Source: Lysinibacillus sp. ZYM-1 (GTDB lineage: Bacteria > Bacillota > Bacilli > Bacillales_A > Planococcaceae). From it: a stretch of DNA of 64,000 nucleotides. Location of the stretch: the NCBI RefSeq assembly GCF_001308875.1, contig NZ_KQ465116.1, positions 1 to 64,000 on the forward strand, in the 5' to 3' direction. Numbering within the stretch: position 1 is the stretch's first letter; every line of letters begins with the position of its first letter. The translations under genes and the position numbers were made by a program. The notes below the pieces were generated by a model. The model made no database searches. It worked only from the letters and a program-made list of their open reading frames with translations, and was not told where the DNA came from. Positions 28,765-39,384 of this stretch are shown piece after piece.

Positions 28765-29465
28765 CTTGCTTCCCGCCCTTCTGCCTTACGAGGGACATAA
28801 CTATTGCTAAATCGTTTCTCAATAAATGCGACAATCTTCGTTACACCATAAGTTAATATTAAATATAATAATGCAGCAACAATGTACGGTTCCCAGAAGC
28901 GGAAGCTTGCACCTGCTACTACTTTACTAGCGTATAAAATATCTGGTGCTGCAATAACTGTTACTAGTGAGGAATCCTTTAATAATGCTATGAATTCATT
29001 CCCTAATGGCGGGATCATACGTCTAAATGCCTGTGGTAAAATAACCTTACGCATCGCTTGGTTATGTGTTAGTCCAAGAGAACGAGCAGCCTCCATTTGT
29101 CCCTTTGCAATACTTTGAATACCTGCACGGAAAATTTCCGCGTTGTAAGCAGCACAGTTTAAAATAAGCGCTGCAATCCCTGAAACCATATACCCTAAAG
29201 AATGACCAAAAATTGTTGGAATAACGGCTAAGTGTATTAATAAAATTTGAACAAGCATTGGTGTTCCGCGGAATAAATCGATATATAACTTTGATGGCCA
29301 ATATATCCATTTTTTACTTGATAATTTTCCTAGTCCTAAAAATAGTCCTAAAAGAATACCGCCAAAATAACCACTAAGTGTCAAAATAAGTGTTACGCCA
29401 ATACCTCGTATAAACATATCTCGGTAGTTCCAGACAATGTCCCAGCGTAGGTCAAAGATGTCCAT
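28761..29465 (-). CDS. Polar amino acid ABC transporter, permease
   Basis: This 234-residue permease is of the HisM/GlnP family. It has five likely transmembrane helices, and the EAA loop [21 protein letters not shown] near residue 145 contacts the ATPase. [17 protein letters not shown] is another family signature. The ATG at 29465 is preferred because the earlier in-frame extension lacks homology. It lies between the binding protein and ATPase genes in the same operon. Confidence 0.92.
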   Translation of the reverse strand: MDIFDLRWDIVWNYRDMFIRGIGVTLILTLSGYFGGILLGLFLGLGKLSSKKWIYWPSKLYIDLFRGTPMLVQILLIHLAVIPTIFGHSLGYMVSGIAALILNCAAYNAEIFRAGIQSIAKGQMEAARSLGLTHNQAMRKVILPQAFRRMIPPLGNEFIALLKDSSLVTVIAAPDILYASKVVAGASFRFWEPYIVAALLYLILTYGVTKIVAFIEKRFSNSYVPRKAEGREAR

Positions 29466-29549
29466 CCGAAAACCCCATTTCCCCTTTAAAGTTACGTAAA
29501 TTAAATGAGCCGCTAGCATAGTGACCTATGCTAGGACATCACCATTTTA

Positions 29550-30347
29550 TTACTCGAAATCAGAGCCTGTAATTTCTTTTAATTTACCGTTTTCTTTAAT
29601 CTTTTTTAGACCTTCATTTAGTTTGTCTAATAGTTCTTTGTTCCCCTTTTGAACCATAAAGCCATAGTATTCTTTTTCGAATGCATCATCTTGAATGATT
29701 TTAATTTTTTGATCTGGATGCGCTTTAATATATTCGTACACTACTGCATTATCTCCAATAGCTGCATCAACGTTACCATTTAACATCTCTTGAATCGCGA
29801 TTGGTTGGCTTTCAAAAGCCATAATATTTGTACTTGCTTCACCTTGTAGCTTTTTAGCTGCCATATGACCAGTAGCATTAATTTGTACAGAAACCTTTTT
29901 ATCTTTTAATTCATCTAATGATTTAATCTTTGAATCTTCTTTCACAACAATTAGTAATTGAGATTCATAGTAAGGGTCAGTAAAGTCAAATGATTCTTTG
30001 CGCTCATCTGTAATTGTAATCCCTGAAGCACCAATATCTGTTTCACCGTTTTTAATTGTTTGGAAAACTGGCTCCCAGCCAATATTTTTCCATTCTACTT
30101 CAAAGTCCATTTCATCAGCGATTGCATTTAAAATATCAACATCAATCCCCACAATTTTACCTGTATCGTTAACAGACTCAAACGGTGCAAAAGTTGCTTC
30201 TGTACCTACTTTATAAACTTTCTTGCCATCTCCACCATCTTCTGAAGGTGTACTACCCGAAGATGAATTGTCTTTTGTGCCGCATCCTGCAAGTGCTAAA
30301 GTTAGAGCTGCTATAACCATAAGTAACATCCATACTGTTTTTTTCAT
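29550..30347 (-). CDS. Polar amino acid ABC transporter, substrate-binding lipoprotein
   Basis: This 265-residue lipoprotein has the lipobox LALAGC (Cys22) and a SBP_bac_3 domain. FAPFESVNDTGKIVGIDVDI, then GITITDERKESFDF, follow the amino-acid-binding pattern. It captures the substrate at the cell surface. The ATG at 30347 follows AGGGGG; the 17 upstream in-frame codons precede the signal peptide and are not part of it. It is the first gene of the three-gene operon. Confidence 0.93.
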   Translation of the reverse strand: MKKTVWMLLMVIAALTLALAGCGTKDNSSSGSTPSEDGGDGKKVYKVGTEATFAPFESVNDTGKIVGIDVDILNAIADEMDFEVEWKNIGWEPVFQTIKNGETDIGASGITITDERKESFDFTDPYYESQLLIVVKEDSKIKSLDELKDKKVSVQINATGHMAAKKLQGEASTNIMAFESQPIAIQEMLNGNVDAAIGDNAVVYEYIKAHPDQKIKIIQDDAFEKEYYGFMVQKGNKELLDKLNEGLKKIKENGKLKEITGSDFE

Positions 30348-30424
30348 TGCATTTCCCCCTATTTCGATATTTTCCAACATGCGTATTATTTTTCGCAATT
30401 CGGAAATGTTAGACTATTAGGTCA

Positions 30425-30453
30425 ATTATATTAACATTATAGTATTTACACAA
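30425..30453 (-). promoter_or_regulatory. Promoter of the amino acid transporter operon
   Basis: On the minus strand TTGTGT (30448-30453) and a perfect TATAAT (30425-30430) are separated by 17 bases, about 80 bases upstream of the binding protein start. Confidence 0.65.
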
Positions 30454-30601
30454 CAACTTTTCGCATAAAACTAAATATTTTTTCATATTAATTAATGATT
30501 AAATCATTTAAATAGAAAAAATAAGTATAAATAACAAGAAATTAAACCTAAAACTAATATATATACAATTAAAACAATGCCGAAATTCGATAAATTTTGG
30601 C

Positions 30602-30639
30602 AAAAAAAAAGGAATCCCCTCAGAAAGGATTCCTTTTTT
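30602..30639 (-). terminator. Terminator facing the tRNA-Arg transcript
   Basis: AAGGAATCC (30609-30617) pairs with GGATTCCTT (30627-30635) with A/T tracts on both sides. On the minus strand it is the first terminator after the tRNA. The 200 bases between it and the tRNA hold only an imperfect GGGAAT/CATTCCC dyad near 30727-30760 and no credible ORF. Confidence 0.8.
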
Positions 30640-30846
30640 CGACTATTACTAGCCACCACGTACAGTATGTTCACTAAAAAATAATTTGGAGTTGTTGCTT
30701 TTTTGAAGGTTTGAAAGGAATAAATAGGGGAATAATGCCAACTAGGGCAGCATTCCCATTACTTTTCCCCTCGATCCCCACTAAGCAGGCTGCTAAACTA
30801 CTTATTAGGAGATTGAGCTATAACAGTATATAAATATTCAGTAAAA

Positions 30847-30921
30847 TGGCGCCCTCGGAGGGAATCGAACCCCCAGTGCAAGAACCGGAATCTTACGTGT
30901 TATCCATTACACCACGAGGGC
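30847..30921 (-). tRNA. tRNA-Arg (anticodon CCG)
   Basis: The minus strand folds into a full cloverleaf of 75 bases. The acceptor GCCCTCG pairs with CGAGGGC, followed by discriminator G and an encoded CCA. The anticodon loop contains TTCCGGT, giving CCG, and the T-arm has GGGGGTTCGATTCCC. It reads the CGG arginine codon. It stands alone, not in a tRNA cluster. Confidence 0.97.
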
Positions 30922-31031
30922 AAAAAAAAAAGTACTCACTCTAGGCTTCCAAAAAGCATGATGTAGATAATCCTCATTTTGAAGCATACCTGCAAAACAG
31001 TGACTTGTACTTTAAACTTATAACCTTACTC

Positions 31032-31060
31032 ATTATACAAACGTATCACATATAATTCAA
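31032..31060 (-). promoter_or_regulatory. Promoter of tRNA-Arg
   Basis: On the minus strand TTGAAT (31055-31060) and TATAAT (31032-31037) are separated by 17 bases. About 105 bases of leader would precede the mature tRNA 5' end. Confidence 0.65.
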
Positions 31061-31124
31061 CCATAGAATGCAAAAAGAATGGATTTTTTTTTATTTAATT
31101 AATTTCACTTTAGCAGGGTTAATA

Positions 31125-31141
31125 TTTGACCTTCCCTGACT
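31125..31141. promoter_or_regulatory. CtsR operator upstream of clpP
   Basis: On the minus strand AGTCAGG-GAA-GGTCAAA is the heptad direct repeat with a three-base spacer recognised by CtsR. It overlaps the clpP promoter, whose candidate -35 TTGACC lies within the operator and whose -10 is TATAAT (31141) or TATGAT (31150). CtsR repression and heat or stress induction of clpP follow. Confidence 0.85.
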
Positions 31142-31229
31142 ATAATGTGTATGATAAGGTTACAGCTGAAATAACAATGAAAATTTCAGCAAAGGTATTC
31201 GAATTTAGTTTTTTGAAGGAGGATTTAAC

Positions 31230-31820
31230 ATGAATTTAATTCCTACAGTTATTGAACAAACAAGTCGTGGTGAACGTGCATATGACATTTACTCACGTCT
31301 ACTTAAAGACCGTATTATCCTTTTAGGAAGTGCTATTGACGACAATGTTGCTAACTCAATTGTCGCACAGCTCCTTTTCCTACAAGCAGAAGATCCAGAT
31401 AAAGACATTTCTCTTTACATTAATTCACCAGGTGGATCAATTACGGCTGGTATGGCTATTTATGACACAATGCAAATTATTAAGCCACAAGTACAAACAA
31501 TTTGTATTGGTATGGCAGCATCTATGGGTGCATTCCTACTTGCTGCAGGTGAACCTGGTAAACGTTTTGCATTACCAAATGCGGAAGTAATGATTCACCA
31601 ACCACTAGGTGGTGCACAAGGTCAAGCAACAGAAATTGAAATTGCTGCTAAACGTATTCTATTCTTACGTGAAAAATTAAACGGCATTTTATCTGAACGC
31701 ACTGGTCAACCACTTGAAGTCATTGCAAGAGATACTGACCGCGATAACTTCATGACAGCTGAACGTGCAAAAGAATATGGTTTAATCGATCACATTATGC
31801 ACCGTAGCGATACTAAATAA
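31230..31820 (+). CDS. clpP: ATP-dependent Clp protease proteolytic subunit
   Basis: This 196-residue serine protease forms the tetradecameric barrel used with ClpC, ClpX and ClpE. The nucleophile Ser98 is in [11 protein letters not shown], His123 is in MIHQPLGG and the Asp lies in DTDRDNFM. It starts [20 protein letters not shown], the classical ClpP N-terminus. AAGGAGGA precedes the ATG. It is monocistronic with a CtsR box and a strong terminator. B. subtilis clpP lies in the same neighbourhood near crh and trxB. Confidence 0.98.
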   Translation: MNLIPTVIEQTSRGERAYDIYSRLLKDRIILLGSAIDDNVANSIVAQLLFLQAEDPDKDISLYINSPGGSITAGMAIYDTMQIIKPQVQTICIGMAASMGAFLLAAGEPGKRFALPNAEVMIHQPLGGAQGQATEIEIAAKRILFLREKLNGILSERTGQPLEVIARDTDRDNFMTAERAKEYGLIDHIMHRSDTK

Positions 31821-31826
31821 TAGTAG

Positions 31827-31862
31827 AAGACCTCACAGAATAGCTCTGTGAGGTCTTTTTTA
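31827..31862 (+). terminator. clpP terminator
   Basis: AAGACCTCACAGA (31827-31839) pairs with TCTGTGAGGTCTT and runs into a T-tract. It is a strong intrinsic terminator. Confidence 0.93.
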
Positions 31863-31885
31863 TTTGATTAACATACGATTGATGG

Positions 31886-32143
31886 TTAATCTTCATTTTC
31901 AATAATGGTTGCTAACGCTGAAACCGCTTGCTCAGCATCATTGCCTTCACTACTTAAAGTAACTTCTGTACCTTTAGCAACAGCTAAGCTCATGACACCC
32001 ATAATCGACTTGGCATTTACTTTTTTTTCATCTTTTTCTAGGAAGATATCCGCACTGAAACGATTTGCTTCCTGCACAAATAGTGCCGCTTGTCTAGCTT
32101 GTAGTCCTAATTTTAATTTAACCTGGACTCTTCTCTCGATCAT
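31886..32143 (-). CDS. crh: Catabolite repression HPr-like protein Crh
   Basis: This 85-residue HPr fold protein carries Gln15 in GLQARQAALF where HPr has the phosphorylatable His, so it cannot serve the sugar phosphotransferase system. Ser46 in NAKSIMG is retained and is the target of HPr kinase (encoded at 47.4 kb). Crh-Ser-P is a co-repressor for CcpA. The ATG at 32143 follows GGGGAG. The gene is last in the yvcI-rapZ-yvcK-whiA-crh unit, as in B. subtilis. Confidence 0.96.
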   Translation of the reverse strand: MIERRVQVKLKLGLQARQAALFVQEANRFSADIFLEKDEKKVNAKSIMGVMSLAVAKGTEVTLSSEGNDAEQAVSALATIIENED

Positions 32144-32256
32144 TCTCAAAACTCCCCTTCACTACCGTTCATCTATTAGTTTTATCTTACCTTACTTACT
32201 AGCAAAAGAACAATAAGCGATTACGCATGACATTCATACCTGAAAAGTATGAAAAC

Positions 32257-33204
32257 TTAACCACCTATTTTTTCACCGCGTCTTAATGCATCCGCAATTT
32301 CATCGATTTTTCTTAATCGATGGTTTACACCTGATTTGCTGACAGTACCACTGGAAACCATTTCACCAAGCTCTTTTAGCGTAACATCTTGGTACTCTAC
32401 ACGTAATCGTGCTATTTCACGAAGCTTCTCTGGTAGTTGGTCAAGACCAATTGAATTTTCAATAAATCGAATATTCTCTACCTGTCGTAATGCTGCTCCT
32501 ATTGTTTTGTTTAAATTGGCCGTTTCACAGTTCACAATACGGTTAACACTATTGCGCATGTCTCGCAATATCCGAACATCCTCAAATTTCATCATTGCCT
32601 GATGGGCACCAACAATATTAAGGAAATCTGAAATTTTTTCCGCTTCCTTTAAATAAGTAACAAAGCCTTTTTTGCGTTCGATTGTTTTGGCATTGAGTTC
32701 AAATTCATTCATTAAATCCATCAATGCCTCACCATGTTCTTTATATAAAGAATAGATCTCTAAATGGTAGGCTGATGTTTCTGGGTTATTGACAGAGCCT
32801 CCTGCTAAAAATGCACCTCTTAAATAGGCTCTTTTTTGACCATTCTTTTTAATGAGCTTTCTAGAGATCGTATGATTAAATTGAAAGTCGTCTGAGATGA
32901 TTTCTAAATCAATTAACAGCTCGCGTGCCCCTTCTCTTACACGACAAATATATACGTTATTTTTTTTCAATCGCATTTTCTTGCGAACTAGTAATTCTAC
33001 ATTGTACGGATACAACTTTTTCATAATCGTATATAGTCTTCTTGCAATTGCAGCGTTTTCAGTTTGCACGTCCAAGCTTAGTTGTTTATTAGCAAAGGAT
33101 AATGAACCATTCATACGAATTAGGGCAGATACTTCTGCTTTCATACAATGATCGTCCGCTTCTATTTGGGTTAATTCTTTTTTGGTTTCAGAAGCAAAAG
33201 ACAT
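32257..33204 (-). CDS. whiA: WhiA sporulation/cell-division DNA-binding protein
   Basis: This 315-residue protein has an N-terminal LAGLIDADG-like fold, with [14 protein letters not shown] and [18 protein letters not shown] visible. The C-terminal helix-turn-helix holds [17 protein letters not shown] and [17 protein letters not shown]. In Bacillus WhiA is nucleoid-associated and affects chromosome segregation and division; in Streptomyces it controls sporulation genes. The ATG at 33204 follows AAAGGGGGG. It sits in its conserved order between yvcK and crh. Confidence 0.96.
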   Translation of the reverse strand: MSFASETKKELTQIEADDHCMKAEVSALIRMNGSLSFANKQLSLDVQTENAAIARRLYTIMKKLYPYNVELLVRKKMRLKKNNVYICRVREGARELLIDLEIISDDFQFNHTISRKLIKKNGQKRAYLRGAFLAGGSVNNPETSAYHLEIYSLYKEHGEALMDLMNEFELNAKTIERKKGFVTYLKEAEKISDFLNIVGAHQAMMKFEDVRILRDMRNSVNRIVNCETANLNKTIGAALRQVENIRFIENSIGLDQLPEKLREIARLRVEYQDVTLKELGEMVSSGTVSKSGVNHRLRKIDEIADALRRGEKIGG

Positions 33205-33269
33205 ATCACGCCCCCCTTTCAATCATAATTTCTATGTATATGTTCATCTTACCATATACAATTAACACT

Positions 33270-34265
33270 TTATGTTTCTATTATTGGTCCTCTTACTGGT
33301 TGATGGTAAAGACCAGCATAATCTACCAGCCACTCTGCAACATTCGTAGCATTATGTCGTACCGTCCCATCCGGACGAATTGTTGCAATATCACGTCTAA
33401 TAACCTCTAATCCCATACTTTCAAGTTTTGCCACATCAAATGTCACTGGCTCTGCTCTTTCCTCTTTATACAATTCTTTAACAGGATTCGGCAGTTCTTC
33501 ATCATTTACTAAAATCGAATCAATAAAGGAAGCGCCAACATGCTTATGTATGGCTGTTACATGGTCACCTGCTGTATAAGAGATTGTTTCACCTTTTTGT
33601 GTCATTAAATTACAAACGTACACTTTTCTTCCTTTTGCTTTTACAACAGCTTCGCCAATCGCCTTCACAAGCAGGTTTGGAATAATACTTGTGTATAGGC
33701 TTCCTGGTCCAATTAATATATAGTCTGCACGCTGAATTGCCCGAATAGCTTCTGGTAACGGTTTCACATTTTCAGGTACTAAAAAAACGCGATCAATGCG
33801 TTTTGTCGCTGTTGGAATTTTTGATTCACCTTCAATGATTGAACCATCCTCTAGCACAGCATGTAAGTTTATTTTTTTATTGGCTGCTGGTATCACGCGG
33901 CCATGCACTTTTAAAACCTTCCCCATCTCACTTATAGCATGACTAAAATCTCCGGTAATATCAGTAAGTGCCGTTAGCATTAAGTTTCCTAAGGAATGAC
34001 CACGTAAATCCTCTGATGCTGAAAAACGATATTGAAACATCTGCTCCACTAGCGGTTCAATATCTGATAATGCTGCAATGACATTACGAACATCACCAGG
34101 TGGTGGGATATCATAGTCATCGCGTAAACGGCCTGAAGAGCCCCCATCATCTGCTACTGTCACAATGGCAGTGATATCAAACGGGTGGTGCTTCAGTCCA
34201 CGAAGTAATGTAGATAGACCTGTGCCACCACCTATTACCACAAGCTTTGTTTGCTTTTTCCCCAT
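33270..34265 (-). CDS. yvcK: YvcK / gluconeogenesis factor (UDP-sugar-binding)
   Basis: This 331-residue protein is of the CofD/YvcK family. It opens KLVVIGGGTGLSTLLRGLK and has TVADDGGSSGRLR and LIGPGSLYTSIIPNLLV. In B. subtilis YvcK binds UDP-sugars and is needed for growth and shape on gluconeogenic carbon sources. It starts four bases beyond the rapZ stop, with AAAGGAA overlapping the rapZ end. Confidence 0.96.
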   Translation of the reverse strand: MGKKQTKLVVIGGGTGLSTLLRGLKHHPFDITAIVTVADDGGSSGRLRDDYDIPPPGDVRNVIAALSDIEPLVEQMFQYRFSASEDLRGHSLGNLMLTALTDITGDFSHAISEMGKVLKVHGRVIPAANKKINLHAVLEDGSIIEGESKIPTATKRIDRVFLVPENVKPLPEAIRAIQRADYILIGPGSLYTSIIPNLLVKAIGEAVVKAKGRKVYVCNLMTQKGETISYTAGDHVTAIHKHVGASFIDSILVNDEELPNPVKELYKEERAEPVTFDVAKLESMGLEVIRRDIATIRPDGTVRHNATNVAEWLVDYAGLYHQPVRGPIIET

Positions 34266-34269
34266 TCAC

Positions 34270-35163
34270 TCATTCCTTTCTACGATTAATATCACGATGC
34301 GTAATAACCGTATTTTCTTTGCCGGCTAAATAGGCCCCAAAAAATTCTGCTAAGGTTACTGAACGATGTTGACCGCCTGTACAACCAAAAGCAATGACAA
34401 GTTGCGATTTACCTTCTTGTCGATAAAGAGGAATCATAAAGTCGAACAAATCTGTTAGTTTTTGTATGAGTATTTGCGTATCTTCCAAAGCTAAAACATA
34501 AGAGGATACTTCTGTTTGAAGACCTGTCTTTGGACGTAGCTCTTCCACATAATATGGATTTTTAAGAAAACGAACATCAAATACTAAATCTGCATCAATT
34601 GGCATACCGTGCTTAAAGCCAAAGGACATGATGTTAACGGTAAAAATAGTATCTGCATCACTAGCAAATTCCTTGACAATCTTTTCACGCAATTGCTTTG
34701 GTTTCATGTTAGATGTGTTATAAACAAAATTAGCACGGCCCTTTACTACCGATAAAAGCGCTCGTTCTTGTTTAATGCCATCTAAAGGTAAACCGTTTAC
34801 TGCCAATGGATGGGCCCTTCTTGTTTCTTTATAGCGTCTTACTAGTGTGGCATCGTCAGCATCTAAAAATAAAATACGAGCAACAATATCGCCTTCTTTT
34901 AGTATATGGTCTAATGCCCCTATAAGCGCATCAAAAAAGTTGCCTCCACGCATATCCATTACAGCCGCAATACGCGTACTATTTTTTCCAGAATCTCTTA
35001 GCAGAGTTAAAAAAGTTGTAAGTAACGCCGGTGGTAAATTATCAATACAGTAATACCCTAAATCTTCAAAGCTTTGAATAGCTACGGTCTTTCCAGCCCC
35101 AGACATTCCTGTAATAATAACCAATTCATGTGTACTTTGTTGGCCTTCAACCACCACTGTCAT
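34270..35163 (-). CDS. rapZ: RNase adapter / nucleotide-binding protein RapZ (YvcJ)
   Basis: This 297-residue protein has the P-loop [15 protein letters not shown] at about residue 17 and [12 protein letters not shown]. The C-terminal domain shows [16 protein letters not shown]. In E. coli RapZ controls glucosamine-6-phosphate synthase through small RNAs; in B. subtilis YvcJ hydrolyses GTP/ATP and affects competence. The Firmicutes role therefore differs and is less defined. AAAGGAG precedes the ATG. Confidence 0.95.
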   Translation of the reverse strand: MTVVVEGQQSTHELVIITGMSGAGKTVAIQSFEDLGYYCIDNLPPALLTTFLTLLRDSGKNSTRIAAVMDMRGGNFFDALIGALDHILKEGDIVARILFLDADDATLVRRYKETRRAHPLAVNGLPLDGIKQERALLSVVKGRANFVYNTSNMKPKQLREKIVKEFASDADTIFTVNIMSFGFKHGMPIDADLVFDVRFLKNPYYVEELRPKTGLQTEVSSYVLALEDTQILIQKLTDLFDFMIPLYRQEGKSQLVIAFGCTGGQHRSVTLAEFFGAYLAGKENTVITHRDINRRKE

Positions 35164-35172
35164 GCAACTCCT

Positions 35173-35640
35173 TTATTGTTCTTTTGATATTTGTATTTTT
35201 TGATGTAGTAATTCAAAATTCGTTGTATAGTCAAACGTGCCATACTGAATACCTGATTGCGAAACAGCAAATTGTAAATTAGTGCGATCTCCTTCAGCCA
35301 TTGGCAAATGTGCTAAATCCTCAACTGGGTGCCATGCAAGTTTACCTTCTCTAGTTTCTACAAATGGTATACCTTCTACATCTTTAGCAACGAATGTATA
35401 AAGCATCCATTCATCTACGACTTCATTATTTTCTATAATGACCATCGTATAAACACCCTTTAGGTGAACATTTAGAGGTATAACATTTGTCTCTTCTTGA
35501 AATTCACGTATAGCTGCTTCAAAGATTGACTCTCCGCTTTCCATTTTTCCACCAGGAGCAACGTACCAACCTCGTCTTGGTTTTTGGAGTAATAATACTT
35601 TACCGTCTTTTACGGCAATTAAATTTGCAATTCTTTGCAT
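35173..35640 (-). CDS. yvcI: Nudix hydrolase YvcI
   Basis: This 155-residue hydrolase carries a full Nudix box, with GGKMESGES followed by REFQEET, near residues 32-54. Members cleave nucleoside diphosphates linked to another moiety; the substrate here is unknown, with 8-oxo-dGTP-like nucleotides a possibility. The ATG at 35640 has GAGGTG upstream; the earlier in-frame start overlaps that site. It is the first gene of the yvcI-rapZ-yvcK-whiA-crh group. Confidence 0.9.
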   Translation of the reverse strand: MQRIANLIAVKDGKVLLLQKPRRGWYVAPGGKMESGESIFEAAIREFQEETNVIPLNVHLKGVYTMVIIENNEVVDEWMLYTFVAKDVEGIPFVETREGKLAWHPVEDLAHLPMAEGDRTNLQFAVSQSGIQYGTFDYTTNFELLHQKIQISKEQ

Positions 35641-35676
35641 AGGCACACCTCTAATCACTTTTGCATTCTACTCTCC

Positions 35677-35705
35677 ATTATAGCAAGACCTTGCAAGATT
35701 TGTCC
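35677..35705 (-). promoter_or_regulatory. Promoter of the yvcI-rapZ-yvcK-whiA-crh genes
   Basis: A perfect minus-strand TATAAT (35677-35682) is preceded by TGC, an extended -10. A weak GGACAA lies 17 bases further up. The remaining part of 35706-35976 holds only the trxB terminator and no ORF. Confidence 0.55.
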
Positions 35706-35810
35706 TCATTTACAACTCTCATACCTAGACATTTAACAATTTAGTTTTATTCAAGAGCTACACATTAATTGGGTGCAAAGCTCACGTTTTTTTCACGATC
35801 CATACAAATA

Positions 35811-35854
35811 AAAAAGTAGGTTGCTCCCACCCAATTGAGGTGGAAACAACCTAC
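35811..35854 (-). terminator. trxB terminator
   Basis: GTAGGTTG (35816-35823) pairs with CAACCTAC (35847-35854), with an inner CCACC/GGTGG stem, and the minus strand continues into TTTTTT. Confidence 0.88.
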
Positions 35855-35976
35855 TAAACAAAATAAAAGGGGGATTGCTAATTACATTTTTAATCATACA
35901 CCTTTTATATGTCATTCAAGTTACAACAATATTAAAACCACATTAAAATTGTATTTTTTTCCTAAAAATAGCCATG

Positions 35977-36933
<957 letters not shown>

Positions 36934-37152
36934 CTAAACAGAATACTTTTTATCTTCATTCAACAAATAGTAGTGAAAGTGTAACGTCACCTACTTAAGA
37001 TCCCAACTTACAATAAAGGGGATGAAGATAAACCCTTGGCAACTAGCAAGGATAAAAATTCAAATGCAATGCCGCCAGGGCAAATTAATGATAACGTTAG
37101 TATGTTCATCGTATGTGAAAGTATAAAGTTATTCAACTATGTTGCTCACACA

Positions 37153-38676
37153 CTAATTATGACTGTTTGGTAAAAAGGCTAACATTTCATCAATATACTT
37201 CGTTAAAGTGGCAACAGATACTCCATATTGTTGAGCTATTTCCTTTTTTGTCACTTTAAGCATCTGTGAAGATCTAAATAAATAATCATTTGCACCTGCA
37301 ATCGCTACAGGATTTGTGAAACGGTAATTTTTATTTAGAGCTTGTTCGCACAGGACAAACCACATTTGAAACATTGGTACAATCATTGTTGATAATTTGC
37401 CATACTGCTCTAATAAAATTTCCGGCACATGAACAGCACGTAAAAAGCTTGCCTCTATTTTGTTTTTCTTATCAAATTCATGACCAAGTGCATAAGCTAA
37501 AAATAATTTCTCAAATGAACCTAATTGTTCAATATTGACCAATTTAGGATGGGCGATTATTTCTTGCTTATGAGCTGTTTCCTTCAATAAAAACAATCCA
37601 AAGATACGCTCACTTGAATAGCTACTTTCTAATTTTCCAACTATAAAATCGCGATCATGTTCTAATGCGTCAAGCGCAAATTCATTGTCATGTTGGCGCC
37701 AAGGTTCAAAGCCTTCTTTATCTGGGTCTAACTCTAGTAGTTGACCCCAAGCACTTTTGGAAATCTCCTCATGCCCTGAAAAATAAGCAGCATGTGATAA
37801 CCAGAAGTAAAATCCTGCATCTCCTACATACCCTCTTTTTTGCATACTACGCAACCATTTAAAGGCTAATTCATATTGCCCTATTAAGGCTAATGTAGCA
37901 CCTAGTTTATAACGATGCTCCCATGTATATGGCTGAATTTTAACAAGGATATTTAATAGTTCCTGTAGATCCTCTTCATTCTTTTCGTAATAGGCAATTA
38001 CCGTTAAGTTACAAAGTGCATGTAAGTTTCCCTTATTTTCACGCAGTACCGTATGTAAGAGAGCCTTCGCCTGTTCCTCTTCCCCAACATAAAAATAAGC
38101 AAGTGCAAGATTATTATAGGCTGACCAAAAGGCTGGCCGATCTTCAATTAAATCTTCTAAAATATTAATAGCTTCAGGAAAGTCGCCTTTTTCCATATGG
38201 CGGCGAGCTTGTTCCTGACGATATAAATCCTCACCAGATCCTTCAAGCTCCTCAAAATCATCTTGCTCGAATGCGACAAATTCTAATATTTCTGCTGCTT
38301 CATCCGCATAAGCACCCTCAGGTTCAAGCTGCAAATACTCCTCAGCAAAGCGTTTAGCATCCTGCATGATTCCCACACAACCTGACACTTCTGCCATATA
38401 AAAAATAATTTCTGGATTATCCGGATCAATTTGATATGCATGACGAAGCAGATCATACGCTTCTTCAAAACGTTGACCTTCTAACTCTACAATGGCTAGC
38501 TGCAAGATAATCATTGGATCATCGGGACTAAGATCTACTGCACGCTGCAAATATTTATAGGCTTTATTCATTTGTCCACTGTTCATAGCTTGAATTGATT
38601 TTTTATAATAATAGTCGCCTGTTGGAATGAACGATACTACATTCGATTGGTTCTCATTTTGACGTTTCTTTTCCAA
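37153..38676 (-). CDS. yvcD: TPR-repeat protein YvcD
   Basis: This 507-residue cytoplasmic protein consists of tetratricopeptide repeats over about residues 20-310, for example AYKYLQRAVDLSPDDPMIIL and AYDLLRHAYQIDPDNPEIIF. A helix-turn-helix-like segment, KKEIAQQYGVSVATLTKYID, lies near the C-terminus. It matches B. subtilis YvcD in length, domain layout and position between the his genes and trxB. The function is unknown; TPRs suggest a protein-interaction scaffold. Confidence 0.85.
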   Translation of the reverse strand: MEKKRQNENQSNVVSFIPTGDYYYKKSIQAMNSGQMNKAYKYLQRAVDLSPDDPMIILQLAIVELEGQRFEEAYDLLRHAYQIDPDNPEIIFYMAEVSGCVGIMQDAKRFAEEYLQLEPEGAYADEAAEILEFVAFEQDDFEELEGSGEDLYRQEQARRHMEKGDFPEAINILEDLIEDRPAFWSAYNNLALAYFYVGEEEQAKALLHTVLRENKGNLHALCNLTVIAYYEKNEEDLQELLNILVKIQPYTWEHRYKLGATLALIGQYELAFKWLRSMQKRGYVGDAGFYFWLSHAAYFSGHEEISKSAWGQLLELDPDKEGFEPWRQHDNEFALDALEHDRDFIVGKLESSYSSERIFGLFLLKETAHKQEIIAHPKLVNIEQLGSFEKLFLAYALGHEFDKKNKIEASFLRAVHVPEILLEQYGKLSTMIVPMFQMWFVLCEQALNKNYRFTNPVAIAGANDYLFRSSQMLKVTKKEIAQQYGVSVATLTKYIDEMLAFLPNSHN

Positions 38677-38700
38677 TACATTTCCTCCGAAACAAGAAAT

Positions 38701-38723
38701 AAGGAACGTATTAAACGTTCCTT
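38701..38723 (-). terminator. Terminator of the his operon
   Basis: AAGGAACG (38701-38708) pairs perfectly with CGTTCCTT (38716-38723), followed on the minus strand by ATTTCTT. It lies just past the hisIE stop and upstream of yvcD. Confidence 0.7.
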
Positions 38724-38766
38724 TACACAGTAAACCCTATTATACCATACAATTAATAATATGCTG

Positions 38767-39384
38767 TTATTTCTCCTCGTGACGTTTTTCCAACACATAC
38801 AAGACATCAAAAATACTTACCTTCTGTTCTTGCAGTAAAACTAGAAGGTGATAAATTAAATCAGCTGCCTCCCATTTTACTTCTTCTGCATCGCGATTTT
38901 TGGCCCCAATGACCACCTCTGTCGCTTCCTCACCAACTTTTTTACAGATTTTATCGATGCCCTTCTCAAATAAATATGTAGTATAAGCTCCTTTTGGCAT
39001 TTCCTGCTCTCGCTTTTCAATAACTTGGACAAGTTTTGCGATCATCTCTACAGAGCCAACCTCAGCATTTTGTTGAACAATCTCCGTAAAGCAAGAAGTT
39101 GTACCATGATGACAAGCTGGGCCAGCAGGTAAAACTTCCACAACTAATGCATCTTGATCACAGTCTGTTTTAATCGACACTACTTTTTGTTTATGGCCAC
39201 TTGTAGCACCCTTATGCCAAAGCTCTTGACGTGAACGAGAATAAAACCAAGTTTCACCTGATTCAATTGTTTTGGCCAATGACTCTTTATTCATATAGGC
39301 CACTGTTAGCACTTCTTTCGTATTGGCATCTTGTACTACTGCTGTAACAAGACCTCTCTCATCAAATTGAATACGCTCTATCAT
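38767..39384 (-). CDS. hisIE: Bifunctional phosphoribosyl-AMP cyclohydrolase / phosphoribosyl-ATP pyrophosphatase
   Basis: This 205-residue fusion carries the HisI cyclohydrolase (about 1-110) and HisE pyrophosphatase (about 115-205). The HisI metal sites show as [12 protein letters not shown] and [11 protein letters not shown]. HisE has [12 protein letters not shown] and [14 protein letters not shown]. It performs steps two and three of histidine synthesis. It overlaps the hisF stop as ATGA and ends the operon. Confidence 0.96.
   Translation of the reverse strand: MIERIQFDERGLVTAVVQDANTKEVLTVAYMNKESLAKTIESGETWFYSRSRQELWHKGATSGHKQKVVSIKTDCDQDALVVEVLPAGPACHHGTTSCFTEIVQQNAEVGSVEMIAKLVQVIEKREQEMPKGAYTTYLFEKGIDKICKKVGEEATEVVIGAKNRDAEEVKWEAADLIYHLLVLLQEQKVSIFDVLYVLEKRHEEK

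Noticed and set aside
30847..30921. tRNA-Arg as an integration site
   Set aside because: No duplicated tRNA 3' end, integrase or foreign gene is found near it.
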